Assembly: GCA_016647705.1 (NCBI GenBank)
Contig: CM028328.1
Location: forward strand, 248,001 to 312,000
Reading direction: 5' to 3'
Length of the DNA: 64,000 nucleotides
Origin: Eucommia ulmoides
Taxonomy: Eukaryota > Streptophyta > Magnoliopsida > Garryales > Eucommiaceae
A program made the position numbers and the translations under genes. This document shows, piece after piece, positions 12,871 through 23,567 of the stretch (within the stretch, counting starts at the first letter, position 1; every line of letters begins with the position of its first letter). The notes beneath the pieces were generated by a model, which saw nothing but the letters and a program-made list of their open reading frames with translations, ran no database searches and was not told the origin of the DNA.

Positions 12871-13530
12871 AATTAATATAATGAATTGAAACCAAGAGTC
12901 ATACAACCATACAAGTTTGAATAGACAAATTCCACATGACCCAGAAATCGAATTAAAGACCTGAAAAGATGTATATGTGTTTATTTCAAACCGGGCCATC
13001 CAAAATTGAAGATGAAACGAAAGAGCACTTGGAAAAAGTCCATTTTTATTCCGCATTTAATTTTCAAAATTATTTATCCACATTTTTACTTGCTATTATT
13101 TCCCAAAAATCAGCATCACACTGTTTTTTTTTTCTTCCTAACAAAAACAAATGCTTTGAAATATTATTGGTACAGTTTTCAAACAATTTACTTTCGCGAA
13201 CCTCCTTTTTGTCCCTATTTGCCTGGAAAAGTAATAGGGTGGAGTGCGCGATTAATAACTTCAAGAGCTAAGACTTAATAACTTCAAGGGGTAAGACTTA
13301 TGAATATATAAAAATATTGACTGACGAAATATGGAGAGAATATGACACGAAAAAAATATCAAATAGTCTATTTAAAGACTAAAACTATAGGATGGTCTTA
13401 CTACTTTTTTTTTTTTTAACCAAATAGTCCTTCAAAAAGTGTTGGTTTGCATATGATAGTCCTAAATATTTTAAAGTAACGATTTTACTCTTCACTTCCC
13501 CTTCTTTTTTCTCTTGTCTCTCTCAAAAGA

Positions 13531-13675
13531 AATTCAAGGGTTTTGCTGGAGAAGAAGCTCAATGAAAGTGGGTCTTTCTCGATTCTCGACGGCATGAATC
13601 CGGCAAGCTCGAATCCCAAGGATTTCGTCTTGGTTTTGCACCACGCGCTCAAATCGGTTAGGAACTTCGTGAAAG
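13531..13675 (+). pseudogene. Isolated exon-like fragment, possibly from a DUF641 (GIL1/IRKI-like) gene
   Basis: One plus-strand frame reads as ordinary soluble protein: it contains LLEKKLNESGSFSILDGM followed by NPKDFVLVLHHALKSVRNFV. It then runs into a (GT)n(GA)n tract where a splice donor could lie. The pattern of a helix ending in S-x-x-x-F-V resembles the region before the C-terminal block of plant DUF641 proteins, but this is from memory and weak. It is bordered by AT-rich sequence with partly inverted ends (about 13,385-13,495 and 13,870-13,960), so a gene fragment carried by a small transposon is one explanation. No start codon or further exon is seen. Confidence 0.3.
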
Positions 13676-14390
13676 TGTGTGTGTGTGAGAGAGAGAGAGA
13701 AGAGACTTGATCTATGCATCTGGTGGAGTGAAACTTATGTTGGGTATATTGTATGGTTGTTTTGGTGAGATGGAGTGGGTACAACGACTTGATAGAATTT
13801 GAACGCGGTGAAAGTGAAATATAACTTGATTTCGTGTTATATTCAACACGATCCTGTGTTATATTCAACGAGAGGGATAAAATCGTCACAAAAAGACAAA
13901 ATGACTATTTTGTAATATATTTTTAAAAAAAAAATGTGTTTGGTAATTTTGTCCTCGAGAACTTCTTGGTAACTGTTCAAAAAATATACAATGCTACAAA
14001 GATGTTCAAAAGATATTTATATACACAATAACTAGGTTTTTTTAGTAAAATTAGGATTTAACCTAATGAACCAAAATACTTCCGTGGATTATCACTAGTT
14101 AACCTTCCAGTGAAGCAACTGTATGGTCAAAGACTAACAGACTATAATTTGTTAATTTTTTAAACTTGTGCTATAACTCAAATTTGTTGCTATACTCATC
14201 TAGTTTTATTATATATTAATTGACTGAAGGTCTCCAAAAACAAGATACAAGTTTTGAAAAAGAAGGGTTGTTGTTCTGGTTTTTCAGTTCTACTAAAACA
14301 AGTGAAAAAATGATGCGCAGATGAGAAGGGCAATAAATGCAGAAAGCCAGAGTTCAAATGGGATCCGAGTCGTACCTATTTGGGGTGGGC

Positions 14391-14476
14391 AAGGTCAAAG
14401 TCCCCCCGTTTTATGCAGTGGATCCAACCACCCAAGGTCAAGGTCCCACCGTTTTATGCAGTGGATCCAACCACCC
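14391..14476. repeat. Two-copy 43-bp direct repeat
   Basis: AAGGTCAA...CCGTTTTATGCAGTGGATCCAACCACCC is present twice head to tail with a 43-bp period and only a few mismatches. No gene function is suggested. Confidence 0.85.
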
Positions 14477-14777
14477 ATTAAGGCATCGAACCAAGTCAAA
14501 AATGTTGTCCTGGTTAATTAAAAATGGTGTTTTTAATTTTGACATTTTCCTTTTTTTGTCGATAATTCATTGGGTATATATCTATTGTTCCTGAAATATC
14601 GGCATTGGAGGCGATCATGTCAACGCTGTTGCTGTTGATTGAATAGTTCATCAGGCTCCCACCATGGGCATGCTGCATGCATGTGTCTCTTCTAGAAAAA
14701 TTTGCCTTCCTGGAAATATGCGATATGATGCATGTCCCATCACCATGTTCATCCATATTATATTATCAGAAAAATTA

Positions 14778-15026
14778 CTTGACATAACCACAAATGATTG
14801 CCATCTAACCTGGAAGTCACGAATTCGAGTCGTAAAAATAGTTTATTGTAAAAAATATGGTAAGGTTGACTACAATAATCCTAAGTGGTCACGGGTTCGA
14901 GTCGTGGAAACAATCTCTTATAAAAAGTAAGATAAGATTGTGTACAATAGACTTAAGTGGTCTGACCCTTCCCCGGATCCCGAGCATAACGGGAGTTTTG
15001 TAGCACTGGGCTGCTTTTTTTTTTTA
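14778..15026 (+). mobile_element. Au-type SINE with duplicated B-box segment
   Basis: The 3' end matches the Au SINE signature: GACCCTTCCCCGGATCCCG, then CATAACGGGAG, GCACTGGGCTGC and a terminal T-run (15,017-15,026). Upstream, two similar blocks each hold a tRNA-like B box, near 14,810-14,835 (GAATTCGAGTCGT) and 14,882-14,906 (GGGTTCGAGTCGTGG). Each is followed by a TAAGRTTG-GTACAATA-type segment. Standard Au SINEs have one such block, so this copy looks internally duplicated by about 73 bp. Confidence 0.75.
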
Positions 15027-15138
15027 ATCCTCAAATTATTAGAATAATACCAATTGTTTTAGATTAAACCATCTAACCTCATTAACCTATTTTAGAGCTG
15101 TTTACAAAAAATGAGAGGCTCTAATCGCGTGAGGCGCT

Positions 15139-15560
15139 CAAACATGTGCACCGTCATAGGGAACGAATGTTATTCAACACACACAAATATTTGAGATATA
15201 ATTTGGTGTTTCACGGAAGAGCTATATCACATTTTTAACAAGCAGTTATGTTATATATAACATCAACAATAAATATAACATAATATTTTTTCGGCTTTGT
15301 AACTCATACAATGTTGAATATAATACCAACACAAAAAGTGGAGGTTTTGATTGTGTGGGTAGCGGAACATGTGCATCGTCATAGAGGAAAAAATGTTACA
15401 TTCAACACAAAAAATGTAAGGGGATATGATCTGGTGCTTTGCGGAAGAAATATATTTTTGTTTAACAATCAATCAAGTTATTTGTAACATGAATACACAG
15501 ACGTAACACTATATTTTTTCATTTTCGCAACGCTTGCCATATTGAATATAACATGGATTT
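15139..15560. repeat. Diverged two-unit direct repeat (about 225-bp period)
   Basis: ACATGTGCA(C/T)CGTCATAG, then TGTTAxATTCAACACA, GATATxATxTGGTG and GCGGAAGA-like blocks occur in the same order from 15,139 and again from 15,367. The second unit ends near a GTTGAATATAAC-type motif also seen in the first. The origin is unknown; a decayed transposon is likely. Confidence 0.6.
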
Positions 15561-16289
15561 CAATCTAGTGCTTCAAAAAAACGATTGACATCTCATTTTA
15601 AATAGCGTGAGTAAGAGATCATCCATGTATGTGAGACAAAGATCATCTATGTATAAACAAATGATGGATTAATGAAAATGAGTGGGAGAAATGTGTTTTT
15701 TTTCCATGTTTTCATCATGAATTAATATGTAAGTATAACTGCTGCGCAAATTTAAGGGATTTATATACGGAAACACTAATCAATCTGGGATGGAAGTTAA
15801 TGACACATTATTAGAGGTAAATCAAGCCACAATTTGTCAATAAGATATCTCGATTCATAGAAATATAATTGATTTCATTCGGTAATTTTAATACCCAAAT
15901 ATAAATAGGGAAAATTACCTATTAATCCCCAAAAAAAAAAATTATTTACCACCTACTCCCATAAACTTTTCTTTGCACAGATTAGTTCCATCAACATTTT
16001 TTTCTTGCACCAATTAGTCTCATCAACACTTTTTCTTACACCAATTAGTCTCGTTTTTAAAAATGGTGAGGATTGAGTTTACCGAAATGCCCTCCCGTGA
16101 GTTTCATATCGAAAAGGAAGGTCGTCACACTGGTGCACCACTGTTGTCGCCGGTTGCCTGTCGCCGCAGCTATAAATTACAGCTTTCACCCCAAATTTTA
16201 TGACTTTTTGTCACTTTTTATATGTTCCAAAAAAAAAAAAAAATCTTGATTTTAGGATAAAATTGTTACAAAACGTAACGTAAAATAAG

Positions 16290-16735
16290 AGAACAATTGC
16301 TATTATATTCAACATTTACAGGTGTTGAATGTAACATTTACAGGTATTCAAAGTAATATCATATGTATTTTACTCTGCATACAAAAAAATAAGAAAATAA
16401 TGGATGTTACATTCAACATCCACATGAGAGGTATTTTGGTCAGAAAAAAATAATATCATAAAAAAAAAAAAAAAAAAAAAAAAAACAAAACAGTTGATGT
16501 TACATTCAACATCCACAGGTGTTCAATGTTATATTCAACATCCACATGACACATGAGGGGTATTTTGGTCAGAAAAAAATAAAATCATAAAAATAAATAA
16601 ATAAACAAAACAGTTGATATTACATTCAACATCCACATGAGGGATATTTTGATCAGAAAAAAATAGCAGAAAAAAAAAATTAATAATTTTGATGTTACAT
16701 TCAACATCCATATGAGGGATATTTTGGTCAGAAAA
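16290..16735. repeat. Tandem array of GTTACATTCAACATCCACATGAG units
   Basis: At least five variable-length units contain GTTACATTCAACATCCA, CATGAGGG(G/A)TATTTTG and GTCAGAAAAA in that order, separated by A-rich spacers (near 16,404, 16,495, 16,522, 16,614, 16,690). An inverted copy, GTTGAATGTAAC, lies at 16,322. Minus-strand open frames across it are repetitive and not protein-like. Confidence 0.8.
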
Positions 16736-17223
16736 AGACAAAAGAACTTATTGGTACAAAAAAAAAGTAATGAGAATAATTGATAATTTATTTTGTATTT
16801 TGCGACTAAATGGTGCATACCCCATGTAAATATGCCCCCCATATTATGTATCTATCAGCTAGCTAGCCGAGACTGCCTTGCCAAAAAAGTCATGGGGTTG
16901 CCTCCTTATTACATGGATAAAAATAAACATAAATCTCCTTTGGCTTGATTTACTCGGTCGTAATGTATATAATATTCAACTCTAGGGCCACAATTGTCCT
17001 AAAAAATCTTTGCCACTTTTGTCCAAAATATTTTTTTTTGGTCAAGCTTTTGTCCAAAATATGACATCTTGCTACGATCACCACTTAAACAGTAACGCTG
17101 GCAATCTCTTGTCCCCTCCCCCTCTCTCTCTCTCTCTCTGTGTTCTGTTTTCAATTTCGTAATGATAACTTGTGGGTTAGTAAATAGAAGACTCAGGACT
17201 CCTTCAAGTCAATACGCATGACT

Positions 17224-17229
17224 TTGACC
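17224..17229 (+). promoter_or_regulatory. W-box candidate in the NAC promoter
   Basis: TTGACC lies 46 bp upstream of a TATATATATAG TATA box (17,270-17,279), which is about 120 bp before the NAC start codon. WRKY factors bind TTGAC[C/T]. A single match can occur by chance. Confidence 0.4.
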
Positions 17230-17398
17230 AAAAATACCATATCAAGCCCTCTTCGCATGACATTTACATATATATATAGTAGAAGGTTCTTCTGAATTAA
17301 TTCAATGTGTATCCCAGTCTTCCCAGAGGTTTCCTTCTACAGCTTAAAGATATAGAGAGAGAGAGAGAGAGAAGAAAGTAAGAGACAAAATCTGAAAG

Positions 17399-19165
17399 AT
17401 GAGCATGGAAGTAGTGGAAAAGAACATCGGCATAGTTACTGATCTTAAAGGTGATCATGATCATGAAGATGATGATATTCCTCTTCCTGGGTTTCGGTTT
17501 CATCCGACAGATGAAGAACTTGTTGGTTTTTATCTTCGCCGGAAGGTAGAGAAGAGACCCATCAGTATTGAACTAATCAAGCAGATTGATATCTACAAAT
17601 ACGATCCCTGGGATCTTCCAAGTATGTCATCATTAACACCCCTTTCTTTCCCTTTTTACTTCACTCCCTCTATGTGCGTGTGTGCGCGTGTTCTTTCCTT
17701 GTATTCAGTTATTTGTTTACATTTGGTTAACTCTAAAGATTGAAATTTTAATGTATTAGCATAACTACTAGTCCGTTTAAATTAGAACTATGATAAGTCA
17801 ACTCAACATAAATGCTTGGTTCTTAGATTTTTTATGAACAAGAATACGTGGTTTACTTCAAAGGTTAGGGATTAGTATCACGATGAACTAAAAAACTAGG
17901 GTTCCTCATAATTCGTCAGATTTACACATAGTTGGATTCAGTTCAATAATGATTTTGACCGGGTAAAATTCCACATCGCTTGTCCTGATCTGGAACTATA
18001 TATAAAGTTAGGTAATCTCCTGAAATCTAGAAGAAGATGGATATTAACAAATAAAAAATTAATCACTACACATCAATTTCACCAACATGATGTATGAATC
18101 TCTCTCTTTTTAATAAAGAAGGCCACCTTTTATAGGTAAATGATCACATGTAACACAGTTTATCATTACAGTTTCATATACAATCCAAAACCTACTTGAA
18201 GTGATATCTAATCCTTACAATGTTTTTTTTTTTTTTTTCTGTTTCAATTCACTATTTCTTTCTTCCTCGATCTGATCTCTCACGTGGTGTTTCTGCGTTA
18301 CGTTGGATAATCTATGCAGAAGGCAGTACTGTAGGAGATAACGAGTGGTACTTCTTTTGCAAAAGAGGGAGAAAATATAGGAACAGCATAAGGCCAAATA
18401 GAGTGACAGGCTCTGGATTCTGGAAAGCAACTGGCATCGATAGACCCATATACGCCACCGAAGGAGAAGCCCGCAACTGCATTGGACTCAAGAAATCACT
18501 GGTTTACTATCGTGGAAGTGCCGGAAAAGGAACAAAAACCGATTGGATGATGCATGAGTTTCGCCTCCCAGCTGATCAAGACAACAATACTAAACATCAC
18601 AAAGACACCAAAAACAACATTAATGCCCAAGAAGCTGTAAGAAATTATATACAACTACTTTCATATATATGAAAATAAAACAACTATGTATTAATTGTGC
18701 ATCTAAACGATAGACATGGTTGTGTATTTGCAGGAGGTGTGGACTCTATGTCGGATTTTGAAGCGAAATGTGTCGAATAGAAAAGGCATACCGGATTGGA
18801 GGGAAATGTCAGCTAAGAGATCAAGTAATAACACTAATAATAGTACAGTTATTGATGCATGCTCCAAAACATGCAGCGTGGAGTCCAACAAGTGTGAAGG
18901 GTACATTAGTTTCACAACTCCTGCCGCGAACGAGAAGAAATCATCCTTCTTTAGTAATGCGAATTCAACAAATCAGCAGTTTAATCAGTTGTTTATAGGC
19001 CAACGCAGCTCCATTTCTGATCAAGTTTCATCCAATATTACATCATCGTATCCGAACAGCTTTCCGATTAACCCAGACGTGAATGAGTTCTTGTTAAAGC
19101 ATGAGGACTGGGATGAGCTCAGATCGGTTGTGGAGTTGGCTGCTGATCCTTATTTTATACTGTGA
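17399..19165 (+). CDS. JUB1: NAC transcription factor, JUNGBRUNNEN1 (ANAC042)-like, three exons
   Basis: Exons 17399-17621, 18320-18636 and 18734-19165 give 323 aa. The NAC domain starts near residue 30 with [20 protein letters not shown] and continues through [53 protein letters not shown] and [11 protein letters not shown], ending at [11 protein letters not shown]. These cover subdomains A-E. The C-terminal activation region is Ser/Asn-rich and contains DACSKTCS and, near the end, WDELRSVVE. Both also occur in Arabidopsis JUB1, which supports orthology. JUB1 is a nuclear, stress-induced regulator of longevity and of gibberellin and brassinosteroid genes. The 5' leader has a (GA)n tract (17,355-17,372). 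Intron positions follow the NAC pattern (after DLP, and before the EVWTLCR segment). A SINE remnant lies 7 bp past the stop codon. Confidence 0.93.
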
Positions 19166-19172
19166 TTGTTTA

Positions 19173-19276
19173 ATACAACATGCATGCATAAAAGGGCAGC
19201 CCGGTGCTACAAAGCTCTCACTATGCATGGGATCCAGGGAAGGGTCGGACCACTTGATACAACATGCATGCATAAA
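19173..19276 (-). mobile_element. 5'-truncated Au SINE with 20-bp target-site duplication
   Basis: The 64-bp body (19,193-19,256) is the inverse of the Au SINE 3' end: GGGCAGCCCGGTGCTACAAA ... AGGGTCGGACCACT. It is bounded on both sides by the perfect direct repeat ATACAACATGCATGCATAAA (19,173-19,192 and 19,257-19,276). This shows a target-primed insertion just after the NAC stop codon, probably inside the 3' UTR. Confidence 0.9.
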
Positions 19277-19799
19277 TATTAAAAATAATACCGCGTGTGA
19301 TAGCATTTGAATGTTTTTTTTGATTTTTTCAACGGGTTTGAAGATCTTTTGTATGGAGATGGCTTCAACCTGATACGTACTAACACTCATGTTGTGTTTA
19401 TATATGCAGTTCTACTGTAAATTATGAATATGGACTTAATTTTTGTGTTGTGATCAGCTGAAATCGATGTGTTACTGTTTGTCTAAAGCTTGAGATGAGG
19501 GCATATTTAATTACTTAATTGTGTATAAATATAAAATTGACCGATTCTAAGAAATTAATGATTAATTGAGTTGTGAACGGTTCTAGTGTGCCTCTCTAGG
19601 GAGATGTCTAGCGTTCAAAAACTCATCCTAACATTTATACCCTCAAAAATATGTCTTTTAATAACTTTTTTATTCCAATTTTCGGTGAGGGGAGGAGAGA
19701 ATACATATTTTTTTACAATAGACTAAGGGCCTTTGCTAGACGTCTCTTCCTAACAAACCAAGTCTTTTATCCCCTCAGGGATATTAAAAACAATTTTAA

Positions 19800-20080
19800 A
19801 CTTTTCTCGATCTCAGCTTCCATGTTGGCCATATAGTCTGCACATTTGTTTTTTTCTCAGAGCTCAAATCATGAGGTCTTTGTCTCTCATCATTCTCCTA
19901 CAATCGTTGATCCAAAGTTTAAATCGATGATTGTCCAGGCAATTTTCAACGATCAACTTGGCAACCTCTTCCGCATTGGTCTCAATAATACATCTATGAT
20001 ATCCTTTGTACGCCACTATCTCCTTTCCCTTGTGAACTCCCATTATATCTCTGCTTCCAAGCTGTTGCTGTGTTGGTGAT
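19800..20080 (-). pseudogene. RNase H (RVT_3-type) fragment of a non-LTR retroelement
   Basis: Read on the minus strand, the segment resembles the end of a plant RNase H domain: a stretch like ETNAEEVAKLIVENCLDN, then LWINDCRRMMRDKDL, a stop, and NKCADYMANMEAE. The catalytic N-terminal half is absent and a stop codon interrupts it, so it is a dead remnant. An AT-rich intergenic stretch with LTR-like features continues to 21,304. Confidence 0.55.
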
Positions 20081-21304
20081 AATTACTGAAATTTCAAAAA
20101 TTAATACTTAAATAATCTGAAAATCATGAAATAAAATTAATAGTTAAACAATATTAATAGGACCATTAACTAATCATGTATCATGTATGGGAAGTAAAAT
20201 TAGAATATGGAAATTTTGTGAAATTTTTTAAAGTGTACGCATATATAACCAGAAACGTGACGTGAACATTTACGTAAAAGAAACAAATGTGACAACAGAG
20301 AAGATGAATAAATATTTATGTAACAGAAACAAAAAAAATAGTAGTGATAGAATGCGTGGGCGTTTATGTAACAGAAATTGTGAAATTAACTTTAAATAAA
20401 ACTTACTTGGATCTTCAAATAATGAATAAAGTTGAAGTAGATTGAGGTTAGAGTTTGACTCTATGCCCTTAAAACAGATTTGCGCCCCCCATATTGATGC
20501 TAATGGTTGAATAGACGTCTGCTAGCTCCCAGGGTACAACGATCTTCAAGTTTCTAGTTCAAACACTTGAAAACAAAAATTTCGGCGAACTAGATTTGTG
20601 TTTGAACTCTCACAAAATTATAAATGTTTTATGCTTTGGTAGTGATATGAAGTGATAGTGTTGTGAATCAAACTTTTTGAAATAATGTGAAATCTCTTAT
20701 TTATAGAATACCAAAAGACACAATTGAATGGATGTAACTTTGGAAAAATATTTGTTCGCGTAAATGTTCACGTGAACCGTCACCAATAAACCTTAACTTA
20801 TATTTTGACAAGTTGCTCAAGTTCTCCTTTCACAAGCGACGTAGGATAGCTCATCAATTATAATCTTCAACCAAGCGATGTAGGATCAATTATAATCTTC
20901 AACCAATCTCAAGTGAGTTATTTTGAGAATTAAAATCTCAATCAAAACTTAAACATTTTTTGCATATAAATATAATATATTGATCTTCATACGACAATGA
21001 ATGCAACGAAATACTAACTTGATTAATTTAATTAATGAGTCTCGCTTAATCAATCAGTTAAAGTAATAAAAAATTATAACAGTTGCAGCTATCAAGATGG
21101 TCGAGGAAGCTAATGTGCCACTTTCCTAGATTGTCACAAAGAATTCCTTTTAAGCCTACTTTTCCAAGGTTGCCTTTCGCACATTCGTCAGTATTTATCT
21201 TGAACACACCTGCTCAAAGAAAAATCCAGAAATTAAGCAGAAGATCATAAAGTCTTTGGGAGTTCATTTGAGGACAAAAAGCATCAATTAGGTCATTTCT
21301 CTGG
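20081..21304. other. Intergenic with probable decayed retroelement sequence
   Basis: No open frame of substance. The part near 20,450-20,720 (CACAAAATTATAAATG, TCTCTTATTTATAGAATA) looks like a plant LTR, but no partner LTR or primer site was found. A short duplication, TCAATTATAATCTTCAACCAA, occurs twice near 20,855-20,905. Confidence 0.4.
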
Positions 21305-21835
21305 TAGGGAGGCCACTTGTTCAGTTTCAGTCCGGTTTTAATATAAAATCAAAACCAAAGCCATTAGTAATATATCAAACCAAAACCGCAACCAAAATTG
21401 TCAAGTTTTTTAAACGGTTTTAAAACCAAACCATTTAAATTTATACAAAATCAAAACCAAAACTGCAAAACCATTTAAGATTTTTGAATTTTATAAAAAT
21501 CAAAAATAAAACCAAAGACGTTGCGACGCTGAGGAATGACGACGGTGTTGCGATGCTGAGTAACGACGGTGGTTGCGACGCTGAGTGACGACGGTGGCTG
21601 TGAAGCTGACGAGTGACAACGGTGGCACCATCTACTGGTGTTGAATGGTGGAATAGAATTATGGAACAGTGATGACTAACAAGAGAACGAGAAGAGACTT
21701 AGAGAAATCTCACAGATGAGACTGAGAGAAGAAATAAAGAGATGGAGGAACGGGCCGAATGGCTCTGAAATCATAAATAAAAATTATGAAACCTTAAATC
21801 CTTTTACATAAACATATAAGAGGGCTGAAAGTATA

Positions 21836-21894
<59 letters not shown>

Positions 21895-22111
21895 AGGTAT
21901 ATATGTAATAATAAAATTATATATAAAATATCGGTTTCGCGGTTTGGTTTTATGGTTCCGTTTGTTGGTTTGGTTTCGCTGTTTCTAACCCAAAATCGAA
22001 ACCGAAATCGCTTCAATTGTTACTTTCAAAATCGAAACTACAACCAAACTATTTAATTAGTTTTAAAACCGCTTGCGATTAACCATCGGTTCGATTTCTG
22101 TGGCATCCCTA
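21305..22111. mobile_element. hAT-type non-autonomous element
   Basis: The ends are TAGGGAGGCCAC on the left and the inverse of TAGGGATGCCAC on the right, the TAGGG start typical of plant hAT elements. Subterminal AACCAAA / TTTGGTT blocks are inverted with respect to each other. Flanks end and begin with similar CTGG-containing 8-mers, a candidate but imperfect hAT target duplication. The centre holds a GACGACGGTGG-type tandem repeat (21,530-21,620) and a (TA)n run (21,840-21,893). No transposase is encoded. Confidence 0.65.
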
Positions 22112-22812
22112 TTCTCTGGCAACTGATTTTCTGAATAATAGTGAAGATATCTTGGTTAATTCTCTCGATCACTTCACTTCACTATGATATGCTTTAACTA
22201 GGAGACAATATATATGATATGCTTTAACTATTAATATATTTTATAATAATTTATTCAAATTAATAATTGGATGAGTATTATGAAAGTAATTTTTTTCCAC
22301 CCTAAATTTTCAGCATAATTATGAATTGCAATTCTATATTAGGATCGAGTATCCTCACATTTAAAATAAAATGCTACTTTCTGCATTTAATATTATAAAC
22401 TTAAATTTTTTACTTATGCATTTTATGCGCTACAGTAATTTTTGTAAAAATTTAAAATTATTGTAATACATAAAAGTTACTGTGATTTTTCCTGTAAAAA
22501 ATTATTATAGTGAATGAATTGGGAGAGTGATTAATCGAGGTGCACGTAAACAAGTCCGAATACGTTTTGGAAAAAATGAATTAAAAGAATATTAAATTAT
22601 AATTTGGACTTTAGGACAGAAAAAAATCCCTATTATTTATTGTTGCCATTGAGAGAATTGGTTGAAATGGCAAACGATTTCATTTTCATTGGCATTAACC
22701 CATTCTTTTTGGGTTTTGGATTGGCCCTTGGGCTCTAGATTATGGGCTTAAGTCCATGATAAATTACACTTTGGCCACTCGAATTTTGATAGGTTCCACA
22801 TGTGGTCTTTTA
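22112..22812. other. Intergenic, no gene seen
   Basis: AT-rich sequence with short local duplications (ATATGATATGCTTTAACTA occurs twice near 22,180-22,230). No coding signal. Confidence 0.6.
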
Positions 22813-23326
22813 GGTGGCATTTGGTAACCGTTTCTGTTTCCATTCCATCAGTGGGATGAGAATAGAATGGGATGGAAATTTTGTTTCCTTCTTGAGAGTG
22901 GAATCGCGTTTGGTGACGATAATTTTATTTTTGTTTTGAGAAGAGAATCGCGTTTGATAACGATTTTATCCTAAAATCAAATTATTTTTGTTTGGCCGAA
23001 TGGCATGCGGTGGTGGCCGGACAGTGGGTGGTCAGCGTTGCCGGAGGTGACCGGCGACAGTCGTCGGAGATGGACGGCGGCGGTGGCGACGGATGGTGTT
23101 GGCCGACGGATGAACAATAAAAAATAGTTTTGGAAATGAAATGAGAATTATGAGAAACAAATTTTTTTTGTTTGTCATTTTTTAATTAAAAAATAGACAT
23201 GATTTTTAAATGGAAATAAAATGGAAACGAAAACAAAAATTATCAAATGCTATTTTCAAACAGAATTTTCAAAATTTAAAAATGGAATGAAAAATTCTGG
23301 AATGGAAATAGTTAGCAAACGGGGCC
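22813..23326. mobile_element. PIF/Harbinger-type MITE with GC-rich core
   Basis: Ends GGTGGCATTTGGTAACC and the inverse of GGCCCCGTTTGCTAAC are flanked by TTA and TAA. The core at 22,985-23,105 is GGTGGCCGG/GGCGGCGG-rich, as in the elements at 4.5 and 45.5 kb. Right-end proximity to the EF2 promoter is about 120 bp upstream of its telo-box. Confidence 0.7.
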
Positions 23327-23446
23327 TAACTTTGGGAGCACGCAATTTCGTTAGATAAATTTTTTAGTATTTTTATGTAGAAATTATACAATTTACAAAT
23401 TTATAATTTATTTTAATAATAAAAATAAGGAGAATATCCTAATTAG

Positions 23447-23454
23447 AACCCTAG
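23447..23454 (+). promoter_or_regulatory. Telo-box-like element of the EF2 promoter
   Basis: AACCCTAG lies 33 bp upstream of a TATATAT box (23,487-23,493). Telo boxes are common in promoters of plant translation genes; this one is a partial match to AAACCCTA. Confidence 0.5.
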
Positions 23455-23567
23455 CAATATATGAGAACTCGAGTGACGCCTCACTTTATATATCGCCTCT
23501 CTGCGGTCGACAAGCCCTAAGGTCTCAGAGAGCCGCCTCCAAATTCGCTCCTTCTTCTCTATTCTCG

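Noticed and set aside
13485..13889. 134-aa minus-strand frame
   Set aside because: Low-complexity (TCTC/ACAC) translation; the plus-strand frame is the more protein-like one.
16290..16735. CRISPR-like regular repeats
   Set aside because: Repeat units and spacers vary in length, spacers are A-rich and related, and this is a eukaryotic nuclear sequence.
16535..16842. Phe-rich repeated minus-strand frames
   Set aside because: Direct translation of the tandem repeat, not a repetitive protein.
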